A DNA stretch of 64,000 nucleotides from Bacteroidales bacterium MB20-C3-3 (GTDB taxonomy: Bacteria; Bacteroidota; Bacteroidia; Bacteroidales; UBA932): NCBI GenBank assembly GCA_035609245.1, contig CP141202.1, forward strand, positions 806,001 through 870,000, read 5' to 3'. Shown piece after piece: positions 1 to 9,563 of this stretch. Made by a program: the position numbers and the translations under genes. Each line of letters opens with the position of its first letter. Positions within the stretch are counted from its first letter, which is position 1. The notes under the pieces are model-generated. The model did no database searches. It saw only the letters and a list, made by a program, of their open reading frames with translations, and was not told the origin of the DNA.

Positions 1-542
1 CCAACAGCATAAAATGCGGGGGAGGCGGGGGCAATTATGGCGCCGGCTTCGGTGAGGGTGGTCATGTTGCGGAGGTGGATGAGGGAGTAGGGTGTCTCGC
101 GGGGGACGATAATCAGAGGGCGGCGCTCCTTCAGCTGGACATCGGCAACGCGACAAATGAGGTCATCAGAGGTGCCCGCGGCAATCCTGGCCAGAGTACC
201 CATTGTGCATGGTATGATTATGAAGGCGTCAGGGGCGTTGGAGCCCGAGGCGTTTCTGTTGTAGTAGGTGTCGTTTGGGGTTAGGCCGAGAGGGAGGGGC
301 AGTCCGGTTTCGTGGGGGTAGACCTGGCGGGCGGTGTCGGTGAAGATGAGGTCAAGGTCGATGCGGGGTGCGGAGGCGGGAGCCCCCGGGGCACCCGCCT
401 CTGCACTAGCGGCGGTTTGCAGGTGGCGGACGACCTCAATTATGCGGGCGGCGTAGATCTGGCCGGAGGCACCGGTGACGCCAATCACCAGGCGGCGTGC
501 CGCAGGCGCTGCGCCCGCGGCCGCAAGGGTGTTGCTTTCCAT
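1..542 (-). CDS. ubiX: Flavin prenyltransferase UbiX (3' end cut by window edge)
   Basis: UbiX transfers a dimethylallyl group to FMN, giving the prenyl-FMN cofactor used by UbiD-type decarboxylases. Reading the minus strand from the ATG at 542 gives an N-terminus rich in Ala followed by IGVTGASGQIYAARI, the FMN-binding glycine motif of the family. Further on come CTMGTLARIAAG and RRPLIIVPRETPYSLIHL, both hallmark UbiX segments. The reading frame stays open to base 1, so the C-terminal few residues lie outside. The start lies 4 bases after the stop of the metallophosphoesterase gene, so the two are probably co-transcribed. An unusual Ala/Pro-rich insertion (about residues 44-55) sits in the first third. 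The family call is firm; the UbiD partner is not in the window. Confidence 0.93.
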   Translation of the reverse strand, partial: MESNTLAAAGAAPAARRLVIGVTGASGQIYAARIIEVVRHLQTAASAEAGAPGAPASAPRIDLDLIFTDTARQVYPHETGLPLPLGLTPNDTYYNRNASGSNAPDAFIIIPCTMGTLARIAAGTSDDLICRVADVQLKERRPLIIVPRETPYSLIHLRNMTTLTEAGAIIAPASPAFYAV

Positions 543-546
543 GGCG

Positions 547-2610
547 TTATTTTTTAGGCTGGATCTCGAGAAGGGCGACGCGGCCGTCCATTGAGCTTAC
601 AAGGAGGCGGCCGGCGCCTACGGGCTGCACAAGGTTGATGAGTGCACCGGAGAAAGGAATCACACCCGCAAGAGAGCCATCGGCCTCATTAAGAATAAAG
701 ATATTCCCCTTGTCGGTAGGTATGAAGATGTAGCCATAGGCGGCTGTGATGGGCGAAGGGGCAATCTCGTAACCGTAACCGGTGTGGGTGGACCAGAGAC
801 GAACCGATTTGTCTGCATTCGGAACCGGTCCATTAAATTCAGCATCGGTACGGTACGCGAAAACTGTGTCCTGCATGGTTTTGATGTAGAGGGTATTGCC
901 ATCCGGCGAGAGGCCGACAGATTCGCGTCCGCCTTTTGCACGCCAGAGCTCTTTACCGGTGGCAGCATCAATTGCGTGGGTCATACGCTCGGGAGTTGCA
1001 ATAAATACCTTACCATTGGCTACAAGTGGCCATACAGCTGCAGGAGATAAACCCCTACCCTTGTTGTTTGTCCAGCTCCAGAGCAGTGAGCCCGATTTTG
1101 GATCCAGTTTGTAGAGGGTAGAGCCCCAGCTTCCAAAATAGACACCATCGTTATCAACAAAGGCCTTTGACTCCACAAAACTCTTAACATCGTTAAACTC
1201 CCATACAGGTTTGCCGGTATTTATGTCAAGAGCACGGAAGATGTTGTCAGAGGCACCTATGTATACAATATTGTTGTGAATAGTGGGCGAACCGAGAACA
1301 GACTTATTTGCTTTGGTTTTCCAGATAAGCTTTCCATTGTCTTTATCCAGACAATATATATAGGTATCGGTGGCACCGAAAATTATCTTGTTGTCGTGTA
1401 TCGCAGGGGTGGAGAAGACCTTGGAGCCGGTGACAAAGCTCCAGCGGGGCTTCGCAGCTGCGGTAGCTGCAGGTGCTGCGGCCGGCGCCGCGCTTCGCGC
1501 GCCTTTGCTACCGGCTTTGCCGGTCGCGCCGGCCGCCGCATCAAACGCCTTCACCTCACCATTGGCATTCACCCAGTAAATTCTACCCTTAGCTGCACCT
1601 GAGGTAGCAGGATCCATAACAGCAGCAGAACCAATATCGGAGTTATCCTGGTAATTGAAAAGTACTTTGTGGGCAAATTTCGGGAGCGGAGTATTCATCT
1701 TAAGAGTGTGCCAGGGCTTTTTCTCTACACCGCCTGCCCTCTCGACAAATGATATATTACCGGAGCTCTTGTCAAAAGTTATGATGTTGTAGCCATGGGC
1801 CCCTTTCCCTGCACGCAGGTTCGAGCGGCCCATCACCCCGCGGATGTTTGTCAGCGGGAGATATTGCGCCCGGGAAATTTCTGCACGAAGATTTAAACCT
1901 GCAGGTGAGGCGGCCGGCTCTCCCGCCGCCTCCACCTTGTAATTATATGCCCTGTTATTGTGCCCGTGTCCGCACAAAGCAACCTCAACATTCAATCTTG
2001 AGAGAGATGTCAAAATATCAGAGTAGTTAAGCATTGCATCATCAAGCGGATAGTGATTTACAAAGACCACCGGGGTGGCGGGCGCGATTCGCTTAGACAA
2101 AGAGTCAAGCCACAGAACCGCATCCCTTGGCACAAGAGCCGGAGCCATCCTCATATTAGGCCCCGAATTTGTCCCGATAAAGCGAACCCCGCCCGCCTCA
2201 AAATCAAAAAACTCATACCCAAAAACCTCCTTAAAGGTATTACAGCCACTCTCGCTCCACTTTGAGTCGTGGTTACCGCCTACAATATACCATGGAATAC
2301 GAAGCTCATTTATAATAGAATATGCTCTGGCTATCTCCTCATCACTTCCAAATTCAGTAATATCACCACCAAAAATCACAAAATCTACCGCACTTTCAGA
2401 ACCGGAGGCGGCGGCGGCGTTGATATCTGCCACGGAGAGGCGTAAATCCTCAGAGTTTGTAGCAACATCAGATATATGAAGGTCAGTCAGAAAAGCAAAT
2501 TTAACAAGTCCGGAATTATTTTCTTTAACAATTTTGTTTTGTGAAAAAGCTGCCGGTGAAATCAGGAAAACAAGCAGCAGTAATGAAATTAGAACGAACT
2601 TTTTTCTCAT
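547..2610 (-). CDS. Secreted metallophosphoesterase fused to a PQQ-type beta-propeller
   Basis: The 687-residue protein has a signal peptide (residues 1-23) and then a calcineurin-like phosphoesterase domain. Its metal ligands can be read in order: D43-x-H45, GGD at 81-83, GNHD at 112-115, H186 and GHGH at 214-217. After a low-complexity Ala/Pro/Lys linker (around 370-390) the C-terminal half (about 395-680) holds repeats of the PQQ/BamB propeller type, for example YCLDKDNGKLIWKTKA and RALDINTGKPVWEF. It probably acts in the periplasm or on the cell surface on a phosphate ester; the substrate is unknown. The pairing of a phosphoesterase with a propeller suggests substrate or envelope binding. 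Its promoter diverges from that of the polysaccharide operon. Confidence 0.85.
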   Translation of the reverse strand: MRKKFVLISLLLLVFLISPAAFSQNKIVKENNSGLVKFAFLTDLHISDVATNSEDLRLSVADINAAAASGSESAVDFVIFGGDITEFGSDEEIARAYSIINELRIPWYIVGGNHDSKWSESGCNTFKEVFGYEFFDFEAGGVRFIGTNSGPNMRMAPALVPRDAVLWLDSLSKRIAPATPVVFVNHYPLDDAMLNYSDILTSLSRLNVEVALCGHGHNNRAYNYKVEAAGEPAASPAGLNLRAEISRAQYLPLTNIRGVMGRSNLRAGKGAHGYNIITFDKSSGNISFVERAGGVEKKPWHTLKMNTPLPKFAHKVLFNYQDNSDIGSAAVMDPATSGAAKGRIYWVNANGEVKAFDAAAGATGKAGSKGARSAAPAAAPAATAAAKPRWSFVTGSKVFSTPAIHDNKIIFGATDTYIYCLDKDNGKLIWKTKANKSVLGSPTIHNNIVYIGASDNIFRALDINTGKPVWEFNDVKSFVESKAFVDNDGVYFGSWGSTLYKLDPKSGSLLWSWTNNKGRGLSPAAVWPLVANGKVFIATPERMTHAIDAATGKELWRAKGGRESVGLSPDGNTLYIKTMQDTVFAYRTDAEFNGPVPNADKSVRLWSTHTGYGYEIAPSPITAAYGYIFIPTDKGNIFILNEADGSLAGVIPFSGALINLVQPVGAGRLLVSSMDGRVALLEIQPKK

Positions 2611-2640
2611 TGTGTAGTTATTAATAAATGAAACCTGTCA

Positions 2641-2677
2641 CAAATATAGCGATTCGCTGTTAAATTAAAGTTACAAA
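2641..2677 (-). promoter_or_regulatory. Promoter of the metallophosphoesterase-ubiX operon
   Basis: On the minus strand TATATTTG (2648-2641) fits the Bacteroidota -7 consensus TAnnTTTG. A TTTG (2677-2674) 25 bases upstream could be the -33 element, although this spacing is long. The expected start of transcription is about 24 bases before the ATG at 2610. Confidence 0.5.
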
Positions 2678-2679
2678 AC

Positions 2680-2710
2680 TTTGAAATTGAGAGCAGATAT
2701 ACTATATTTG
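2680..2710 (+). promoter_or_regulatory. Promoter of the polysaccharide operon
   Basis: TTTG at 2680-2683 and TATATTTG at 2703-2710 are separated by 19 bases, a good match to the Bacteroidota primary sigma promoter (TTTG, spacer, TAnnTTTG). It would give a leader of about 70 bases before the ATG at 2787. No upxY-type antiterminator gene and no inverted repeats that would mark an invertible promoter are visible here. Confidence 0.6.
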
Positions 2711-2786
2711 CATGATAAACAGAGCTAAGGAGAGGCACAAAAAATGTGACTCACCGGACATCTCTGTTTCAATACCTAACTAAACT

Positions 2787-4778
2787 ATGAACCAAATAAG
2801 GAACCGATTTAAGAGAATAGACCACCTATTCCTTAAAGTCATGGGCAGTTTTATGCCCCGCTGGACCATATTCCTCTTTGACGAGTTCATTGTTGTAATG
2901 GCATTCATCTCTCTCTGGTTCTTCAGAGACACCATTGCACCTGAGCCCGCACAGCACTTCACAATAAAGCTATTTATAGTGGCAGTTATTTTTGCTGCCA
3001 CATCCATGTTTTTCCGGACATACCACGGCGTAGTGAGGTTCTCCACAATGGCAGACCTCAAAAGACTCGCCTACTCAGCAGGAGCCGGATCCGCAATCTA
3101 CTTTGTTTTTGTTCTGATTTTCAACAACACCTACATTGAGGGTGAGACACACCTCACCTTCAACTACTGGTTCCCTCTGGTGATGGGGCTTATGACAATC
3201 GCCGGCCAGTTTATATTCCGCTTTACAGTCAGGAGCGTATTTGAAAGCATGGAGCAGAACTCAAACAGCAGTAAAAAGACACGCGCATTTATCCTGGGCA
3301 GCGACTACGAATCCATACTTCTCGGCAGCCATATATTATCAGACCGTACAAGCCGCTTCCACCCCGTAGCATTTATTGCTTTTCACAGCAACCAGGTGGG
3401 CAAAGTTGTAAGCGGCGTCCCAATAATCTCACTTGAAAAAGATCTCTCCAAACAGATGAAGGATTTCCGGACAAACACCCTCCTGCTCTACAAAAGCCAG
3501 CTGGATGCAATGCCAAAAGACTTCTACGACAAATGTATAGTTGAGGGAATGGATATATTCCTTGTGAGTATGTTCACAAAATATGACGGCAACGAAGCAA
3601 CCCCGGTTCCTCAGATCAATAAAATCAAGATTGAGGACCTGCTTGGACGAAACACAATAAAGATGGACCGCAGCCGGATAGAGAACCAGTTTACCGGCCA
3701 GACAATAATGATCACAGGTGCGGCAGGCTCAATAGGGAGCGAAATTGCCCGCCAGGTCTCTCAGTTTGACTGCAAAGAGATTATCCTTGTAGATCAGGCC
3801 GAGACACCTCTTAACGACCTCTGGCTGGACCTCACAGCAAAGAACACAGGCATAAAGATTAAGCCCATAATAGGCAATGTGAGCAATCAGATAAAGATGA
3901 GGCAGATATTTGAGTGCGGAAAACCATCACTCGTCTTCCATGCAGCAGCATACAAACATGTACCCATGATGGAGTTCCACCCATCGGCAGCAGTAGTGAC
4001 AAATGTAGGGGGGACCAAAGTTGTGGCCGACCTCTGCCTGGAGTTTGGGGTGAAGAGATTTGTAATGGTCTCCACAGACAAAGCTGTAAACCCCACAAAT
4101 GTAATGGGGGCCTCAAAAAGAGCAGCAGAAATTTATATCCAGTCACTATACCTTAAACAACTGGAAACCGGAGTTGAGAATCCAACCGAATTTATAACTA
4201 CAAGATTTGGCAATGTACTGGGCTCCAACGGATCCGTAGTCCCTCTGTTCAGAAAACAGATAGAGGCCGGCGGCCCCGTGACCGTCACACACCGCGATAT
4301 TACACGCTACTTTATGACAATACCGGAGGCCTGTTCGTTAGTTTTAGAGGCAGGGTGTACCGGAAAAGGCGGAGAAATATATATCTTTGATATGGGCGAG
4401 GCCGTAAAAATTTACGACCTCGCTGAGAAGATGATCAGACTAAGCGGTAAAATTCCACACGAGGATATCAGAATCGTAGAGACAGGCCTCCGTGAAGGCG
4501 AGAAGCTCTACGAAGAGCTCCTCGCCACCACGGAGAACACCCTCCCAACCTACCACAAAAAAGTTCTCATAGCCAAGGTGCGCCGTTATGACTACGATCT
4601 TATCCACCCCGCAATAAAAGAGCTGCTCTATACAGCAAACAAATTTGTTTACCCCCTTGAGGTTGTAAAAAGACTCAAACTGATGATCCCTGAGTTTAAA
4701 AGCGCAAACTCAAAATATGAGGCGCTGGACAGAGAGCTTGAGAGAGCAGATTTAGAAGAAGTTAAAGCACAAATATGA
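2787..4778 (+). CDS. Membrane-bound UDP-HexNAc 4,6-dehydratase (CapD/WbpM/PglF family)
   Basis: This 663-residue protein is the full-length membrane form of the family. About four hydrophobic segments lie in residues 25-150, followed by a CoA-binding-like domain and then a Rossmann dehydratase domain from about residue 305. The nucleotide-binding motif is GAAGSIGSEIAR; further motifs are HAAAYKHVPMMEFHP and STDKAVNPTNVMGASKRA. In the last one Met replaces the usual catalytic Tyr of short-chain dehydrogenases, as in WbpM and PglF. The expected reaction is UDP-GlcNAc to UDP-4-keto-6-deoxy-GlcNAc, the substrate for the DegT aminotransferase at 33035. It is the first gene of the polysaccharide operon. 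Confidence 0.9.
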   Translation: MNQIRNRFKRIDHLFLKVMGSFMPRWTIFLFDEFIVVMAFISLWFFRDTIAPEPAQHFTIKLFIVAVIFAATSMFFRTYHGVVRFSTMADLKRLAYSAGAGSAIYFVFVLIFNNTYIEGETHLTFNYWFPLVMGLMTIAGQFIFRFTVRSVFESMEQNSNSSKKTRAFILGSDYESILLGSHILSDRTSRFHPVAFIAFHSNQVGKVVSGVPIISLEKDLSKQMKDFRTNTLLLYKSQLDAMPKDFYDKCIVEGMDIFLVSMFTKYDGNEATPVPQINKIKIEDLLGRNTIKMDRSRIENQFTGQTIMITGAAGSIGSEIARQVSQFDCKEIILVDQAETPLNDLWLDLTAKNTGIKIKPIIGNVSNQIKMRQIFECGKPSLVFHAAAYKHVPMMEFHPSAAVVTNVGGTKVVADLCLEFGVKRFVMVSTDKAVNPTNVMGASKRAAEIYIQSLYLKQLETGVENPTEFITTRFGNVLGSNGSVVPLFRKQIEAGGPVTVTHRDITRYFMTIPEACSLVLEAGCTGKGGEIYIFDMGEAVKIYDLAEKMIRLSGKIPHEDIRIVETGLREGEKLYEELLATTENTLPTYHKKVLIAKVRRYDYDLIHPAIKELLYTANKFVYPLEVVKRLKLMIPEFKSANSKYEALDRELERADLEEVKAQI

Positions 4779-4782
4779 TAAT

Positions 4783-5583
4783 ATGAAAAAAGCAATACTA
4801 TTAACCCTGATGGGGGCCCTGGCCATATCCTGCGGCACCCCGGAGAAGATACCATATATGGTGGGGGCAGAGAGGGTTGACGAGACCTATCTGCACAACA
4901 ATGCAAAGATTTTTGAAGCGAAGATAATGCCCAAAGATGTTTTACAGATATCGGTAAACACCACAATCCCTGAGGCGGCAGCGCCGTTTAACCTGGGGTC
5001 AAGCGCCGGAAGCGGAGTAATGGTTCAGGGTGGGACAGTTCAGGGCGCAGAGCTCCAGACCTATATTGTTGACAACGAGGGGTTCATCAACTACCCTGTT
5101 GTGGGGGAGCTGAAGGTGGCCGGGATGACAAGGGTTGAACTTCAGAACTATATCAGGAGCCAGATTCACCCGCAGTATATCAAAGAGATTCCTGTTATTA
5201 ATGTAAGGTTTAAAAACTACAAGGTATCAGTACTTGGAGAGGTTACCAGACCGGGAACATTTACCCTTGTAAATGAGCAGTGCACAATTCTTGACGCACT
5301 GGCAATGGCGGGTGACCTCACAATCTACGGAAAGAGGGAGAATGTCCTTATTATCCGCGAGAGCGCAAAGGGGGAGAAGGTCTTCCTCAGGGTAGACCTG
5401 CAGGACCCCTATATTGTTGCAGACCACAACAGATTCTACCTCCAGCAGAATGATGTGGTATATGTGGAGCCAAACAAGACCCGTTCAAAAGCTGCGGCAA
5501 TAGGGACAGCTGAGACCCTGACAATATCAATAGTATCAACACTAATATCAATTGCAACATTGGTAATATCAATAGTAAGATAG
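4783..5583 (+). CDS. Polysaccharide export outer-membrane lipoprotein (Wza/BexD family)
   Basis: A 266-residue lipoprotein with the lipobox ending at Cys17 (LAISC). The N-terminal half is the Poly_export domain (PKDVLQISVNTTIPEAAAPF), followed by SLBB-like domains (YKVSVLGEVTRPGTFTL). A hydrophobic C-terminal helix of about 20 residues (ISIVSTLISIATLVISIV) matches the membrane-crossing helix of Wza-type channels. It would form the outer-membrane channel for the finished polymer. It follows the dehydratase by 4 bases and precedes the co-polymerase by 2 bases, so all three are translated from one message. Confidence 0.9.
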   Translation: MKKAILLTLMGALAISCGTPEKIPYMVGAERVDETYLHNNAKIFEAKIMPKDVLQISVNTTIPEAAAPFNLGSSAGSGVMVQGGTVQGAELQTYIVDNEGFINYPVVGELKVAGMTRVELQNYIRSQIHPQYIKEIPVINVRFKNYKVSVLGEVTRPGTFTLVNEQCTILDALAMAGDLTIYGKRENVLIIRESAKGEKVFLRVDLQDPYIVADHNRFYLQQNDVVYVEPNKTRSKAAAIGTAETLTISIVSTLISIATLVISIVR

Positions 5584-5585
5584 CA

Positions 5586-7955
5586 ATGGAACAACAGCAC
5601 ACAGAGGAGTCAATTGACCTAAGAGCCATAGTACACTCAGTAATTGATAACTGGTACTGGTATTTAATCTCAATAGTTCTGTGCACAGCCGCAGGGCTTG
5701 TATATCTTAAGATGGCAGACCCCATTTATGAGGTTACCTCATCAGTAATCCTTAAACAGGAGAAGTCTGCACCTGAGGAGATGCTTCTTCTTCAGGATTT
5801 TGGATTTGAGGGGGGGACAAACAATATTGACAATGAGATAGGGGTTTTTAAATCTTCAGACCTTATTACAAAGGTTGTAACAGCACAGGAGTTCTATATC
5901 TCCTACAGAGGGGAGAGGCGCTTCAACCTCTTCTACAGCCCTGAACTCTACAAAGAGTCTCCGGTATATGTAAGATGGGAGGATATTGAACCTGAAAACA
6001 TTCCCTACACCGTTCACCTTGAACTCTCAAAAAAGAGGGATGGAATTGAGGTTTTGGCAAAATTCACAACAGATGGTAATGAGCATAGCGAAAAGGCTCT
6101 CCTCACCTCTCTGCCGGGTTATATTGAGATAGCACCGGGTAAATTCTACATAACAGCACAGGACTCAACAAATCAGGAGTGGAGCTATATTGTTGCTTCA
6201 ATCTCAAACCCTGTTGCTGTAGCCAAAAACATCTCAAACAACCTCTCTGTAAGCACCAGAACAAAGACATCATCTCAACTTGAGATTACACTAAAGACAG
6301 CTAACAGTAGGAAGGGTGTTGACTTTCTTAAAGCACTCATAGAGGAGTACAACAGAGATGCGGTTAAGGATAAAAACCAGATTGCATACAACACAGCTGT
6401 ATTTATTGAGGAGAGGCTAAAGGAGATCTCCTCAGAGCTGGGGGCTGTAGAGAGCCAGGTGGAGGAGTTCCAGCGCGCAAATGAGATTGCCGATATCCCT
6501 ACCCAGGTTGCCGGCTATATTCAGAAGGATGAGGGGTACACCGTCAAGAGAAACGAGATTGAGACCCAGCTGAACCTAATTACATACATTGAGCAGTTTA
6601 TAGTAAAACCTGAAAATAAAAACAAACTAATCCCCAACCTGGGGGTAAAGGATCCGGGCCTCTCTGCGGTAATCCACAACTATAACGAGCTCCTCATTGA
6701 GAAGAGCCGTGTTGAGAGCGCCTCCTCAGAGGCAAACCCTGCCCTTAAACAGATGAACGCAAGGGTTGATAATATGCTCCAGAGCATCCGCGCCTCACTT
6801 GCTAACGAGAAGAGCGCCTCACAGATTGCACTGAGGGATATGGAGAGGGAGAATGCAGTAAACAACCTCCAGATGAGGAGGCTCCCTACAGTATCAAGAC
6901 AGTACAATGATATCCTGAGGCAGCAGGAGGTAAAGTCGAGCCTCTTTGTATATCTTCTCCAGAAGAGGGAGGAGACCAACCTGACCCAGGCGGCTGTTGC
7001 GCCCAAGGCAAAGATCATTGCGAAACCAATAGCCGGAACATCCCCCGTTGCCCCAAGAAAGATGATAATCCTCCTTGCTGCACTGATGATTGGTATAATA
7101 ATCCCCGCAGGAATTTTATGGCTCAGGGAGATGTTCAAGACTAAAATTGAAAATATAAACGACCTGAACGACCTCAGGGATATAAGCATTATTGGAGATA
7201 TCGCGGCAGTTAAAGATTTTGGGGCAGATGAGAGCAGGGTTGTTGTAAAGGCAAATGACCACTCCCCTGTCAACGAGATGTTCCGCACACTACGCAGCAA
7301 CCTCCTCTTTATGATAAGCGAGAAGGATCAGAGCGTTATACTTGTAACCTCCACAATCTCAAAAGAGGGTAAGACATTTGTAGCCTCAAACCTTGCCAAG
7401 GTGCTCTCCCTTATGGAGAAAAAGGTACTTTTGGTTGGGGCCGATATCCGCAATCCGCAGATATCAAACACAATGACAATTAAAAAGTCATCAACAGGTC
7501 TCACCTCTTACCTGGCAGGAATCACAAACGACTACCACGAGATCATTGAGAAGGTTGATGAGCACCTCTATGTGATGCAGACAGGACCAATACCGCCAAA
7601 CCCCAACGAACTCCTTGCCAAACCAAGAACAGGCGACCTTATCCAGAGGCTTAAGAAGGAGTTTGACTATGTTGTAATTGACTCGGCACCGGTAGGGCTG
7701 GTATCAGACACATTTACAATTGCAAAATATGCAGATGCAACCATATTTGTAATGAGGGAGAAATTCACTGAAAAAGACTCAATTCACTTCCTCAACAACC
7801 TATATGCAGAGAAGAGAATCCACAATGTGGCTGTTGTCCTTAACCAGACCGAGACCCTCACCAGGATGGGGAGATATGGCTACGGCTACAAATACTCCTA
7901 CAGGTACAAATACGGCTACAACAATAAAGAGGAGAAAAAGAGCAGATGGTTCTAG
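5586..7955 (+). CDS. Polysaccharide co-polymerase / BY-kinase (Wzc-like)
   Basis: The 789-residue protein has two membrane segments (about 23-43 and 494-515) that enclose a periplasmic Wzz domain with coiled-coil stretches (about 260-310 and 340-460). The cytoplasmic BY-kinase domain follows. Its Walker A region reads TISKEGKTF, Walker A' VLLVGADIRNP and Walker B VVIDSAP. The tail carries eight tyrosines in 15 residues (RYGYGYKYSYRYKYGY), the autophosphorylation cluster typical of Wzc. It would control chain length and couple polymerisation to the Wza-like channel. The Walker A loop is atypical because the usual Gly before EGK is Lys; GKT itself is intact. It overlaps the next gene by 10 bases. 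Confidence 0.9.
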   Translation: MEQQHTEESIDLRAIVHSVIDNWYWYLISIVLCTAAGLVYLKMADPIYEVTSSVILKQEKSAPEEMLLLQDFGFEGGTNNIDNEIGVFKSSDLITKVVTAQEFYISYRGERRFNLFYSPELYKESPVYVRWEDIEPENIPYTVHLELSKKRDGIEVLAKFTTDGNEHSEKALLTSLPGYIEIAPGKFYITAQDSTNQEWSYIVASISNPVAVAKNISNNLSVSTRTKTSSQLEITLKTANSRKGVDFLKALIEEYNRDAVKDKNQIAYNTAVFIEERLKEISSELGAVESQVEEFQRANEIADIPTQVAGYIQKDEGYTVKRNEIETQLNLITYIEQFIVKPENKNKLIPNLGVKDPGLSAVIHNYNELLIEKSRVESASSEANPALKQMNARVDNMLQSIRASLANEKSASQIALRDMERENAVNNLQMRRLPTVSRQYNDILRQQEVKSSLFVYLLQKREETNLTQAAVAPKAKIIAKPIAGTSPVAPRKMIILLAALMIGIIIPAGILWLREMFKTKIENINDLNDLRDISIIGDIAAVKDFGADESRVVVKANDHSPVNEMFRTLRSNLLFMISEKDQSVILVTSTISKEGKTFVASNLAKVLSLMEKKVLLVGADIRNPQISNTMTIKKSSTGLTSYLAGITNDYHEIIEKVDEHLYVMQTGPIPPNPNELLAKPRTGDLIQRLKKEFDYVVIDSAPVGLVSDTFTIAKYADATIFVMREKFTEKDSIHFLNNLYAEKRIHNVAVVLNQTETLTRMGRYGYGYKYSYRYKYGYNNKEEKKSRWF

Positions 7956-8383
7956 CTGTAGATTTTGACGGAACAATTGTAGAGAACCGCTACCCTGCCA
8001 TAGGGAGGGAGATTCCGTTTGCAATTGAGACTCTTATACTAATCCAGAAGGAGCTTAAACACACCCTTATTCTCTGGACCGTAAGGGAGGGGCGTGAGCT
8101 ACAGGATGCCCTGGATTTCTGCAGAGAGCGCGGACTCACCTTCTACGCCGCCAACCGCAACCACCCGGAACCCATCCCCCCCGGCGAGGCAAGAAAGCTA
8201 AATGCCGATATGTTTATTGACGACCGCAACTTTGGCGGCGTCCCCGATTGGGGGTTTATATATCAGGCGCTAAAGAGGTATCCGGATGAGTGCCTGACAC
8301 CGGAGATCTTCTGCAAGATGGTTGACTCAACTGTCAGGATAGTTGAGAAGGGAGGTATCATTAGCAGATTATTAAAAAAATAG
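7946..8383 (+). CDS. Small HAD-superfamily phosphatase (BT0820-like)
   Basis: A 145-residue HAD-like hydrolase. The catalytic motif DFDGT is at residues 6-10, motif II is in ILWTVREG, and the acidic motif near residue 92 is MFIDDRN. It has no large cap domain. Proteins of this size occur in many Bacteroidales capsule loci directly after the kinase. Whether the substrate is a sugar phosphate or a phosphotyrosine is not clear from sequence. The ATG overlaps the end of the kinase gene, which indicates translational coupling. Confidence 0.8.
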   Translation: MVLAVDFDGTIVENRYPAIGREIPFAIETLILIQKELKHTLILWTVREGRELQDALDFCRERGLTFYAANRNHPEPIPPGEARKLNADMFIDDRNFGGVPDWGFIYQALKRYPDECLTPEIFCKMVDSTVRIVEKGGIISRLLKK

Positions 8384-8387
8384 AGTA

Positions 8388-9557
8388 TTGAAAAAAGTTA
8401 TGCTCGTCTTTGGGACCCGTCCTGAGGCAATTAAAATGGCTCCGCTTGTTAAGGAGCTGCAGCGCCGTTCTGATAAATTTCAAACAATTGTAGCAGTAAC
8501 AGCCCAGCACAGAGAGATGCTTGATCAGGTATTAAATCTGTTTAAAATAGTTCCTGATTATGACCTAAATATAATGAAACCGGGTCAGGATCTCTACGAT
8601 GTAACATCAAATGTATTGCTTGGGATGAGGGATGTGCTTAAAGAGTCAAAACCTGATATCGTTCTTGTGCACGGAGATACCGGCACCTCAACAGCAGCGG
8701 CACTTGCAGCCTTTTATGCCCAGATTCCTGTAGGACACATTGAGGCCGGATTAAGGACAGATAATATATATAGTCCCTGGCCTGAGGAGATGAACCGCAG
8801 AATTACAGGCAGGATATCTACACTTCACTTTGCTCCTACTCCACTTAGCAGAGAAAATCTTCTAAAGGAGAACACTTCTGAGAGCTCAATATTTGTAACA
8901 GGGAATACTGTTATTGATGCTCTCCACATGGTGGTTAATCAAATAAAAGATACAAAAGGTATCACTGAGGAGATACAAAACATTTTAATAAAAGCGGGAA
9001 TTAATAAAGATAAAATATCATCATGGATTAGTGGTTCCCGAAAAATGGTACTTATTACCGGCCATAGAAGGGAGAATTTTGGTGACGGCTTTATTAATAT
9101 ATGCTCTGCAATAAAAGAGCTTGCTGAAACACACCCTGATACCGATTTTCTTTACCCTATGCACCTCAACCCAAATGTTAGAAGAGCAATCAAAGAGGTC
9201 TTCGGAGAGATAAAAGAGCAAGCTAGTAATACGATATTCATTGAACCGCTTGACTATTTACCATTTGTCTATCTAATGAACATCTGCACCATTGTTCTTA
9301 CAGACAGTGGTGGAATTCAGGAGGAGGCACCCGGACTGGGAAAACCTGTCCTTGTGATGAGAGATACAACCGAGAGACCTGAGGCACTATCAGCAGGTAC
9401 GGTAAAACTTGTTGGCACAAACAGAGATCTGATTATTGTAGAGACAAACAAGCTACTAACAGAAACAGATTATTACAATAAAATGAGTAAGGCAAATAAT
9501 CCTTACGGTGATGGATTAGCCTGCATAAGAATCGCAGAGGAGTTAATTAAATTTTAA
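8388..9557 (+). CDS. wecB: UDP-N-acetylglucosamine 2-epimerase (non-hydrolysing)
   Basis: Interconverts UDP-GlcNAc and UDP-ManNAc. The 389-residue sequence has the family signature FGTRPEAIKMAPL near the N-terminus, then LVHGDTGTSTAAALAAFY, HIEAGLRTDNIYSPWPEE, ITGHRRENFG and LTDSGGIQEEAP, covering the UDP- and sugar-binding residues. The start is written at a TTG (8388), 4 bases after the previous stop; an ATG at 8400 is an equally reasonable start and loses only four residues. It sits next to wecC, and the pair makes UDP-ManNAcA. Confidence 0.92.
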   Translation: MKKVMLVFGTRPEAIKMAPLVKELQRRSDKFQTIVAVTAQHREMLDQVLNLFKIVPDYDLNIMKPGQDLYDVTSNVLLGMRDVLKESKPDIVLVHGDTGTSTAAALAAFYAQIPVGHIEAGLRTDNIYSPWPEEMNRRITGRISTLHFAPTPLSRENLLKENTSESSIFVTGNTVIDALHMVVNQIKDTKGITEEIQNILIKAGINKDKISSWISGSRKMVLITGHRRENFGDGFINICSAIKELAETHPDTDFLYPMHLNPNVRRAIKEVFGEIKEQASNTIFIEPLDYLPFVYLMNICTIVLTDSGGIQEEAPGLGKPVLVMRDTTERPEALSAGTVKLVGTNRDLIIVETNKLLTETDYYNKMSKANNPYGDGLACIRIAEELIKF

Positions 9558-9563
9558 ACATAT

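Noticed and set aside
2611-2786. Invertible promoter before the polysaccharide operon
   Set aside because: No pair of inverted repeats flanks the promoter; two divergent promoters explain the region.
3859-4156. Antisense frames inside large genes (for example within the dehydratase, susC and susD genes)
   Set aside because: They lie wholly inside strongly supported genes in other frames and have no recognisable protein features.
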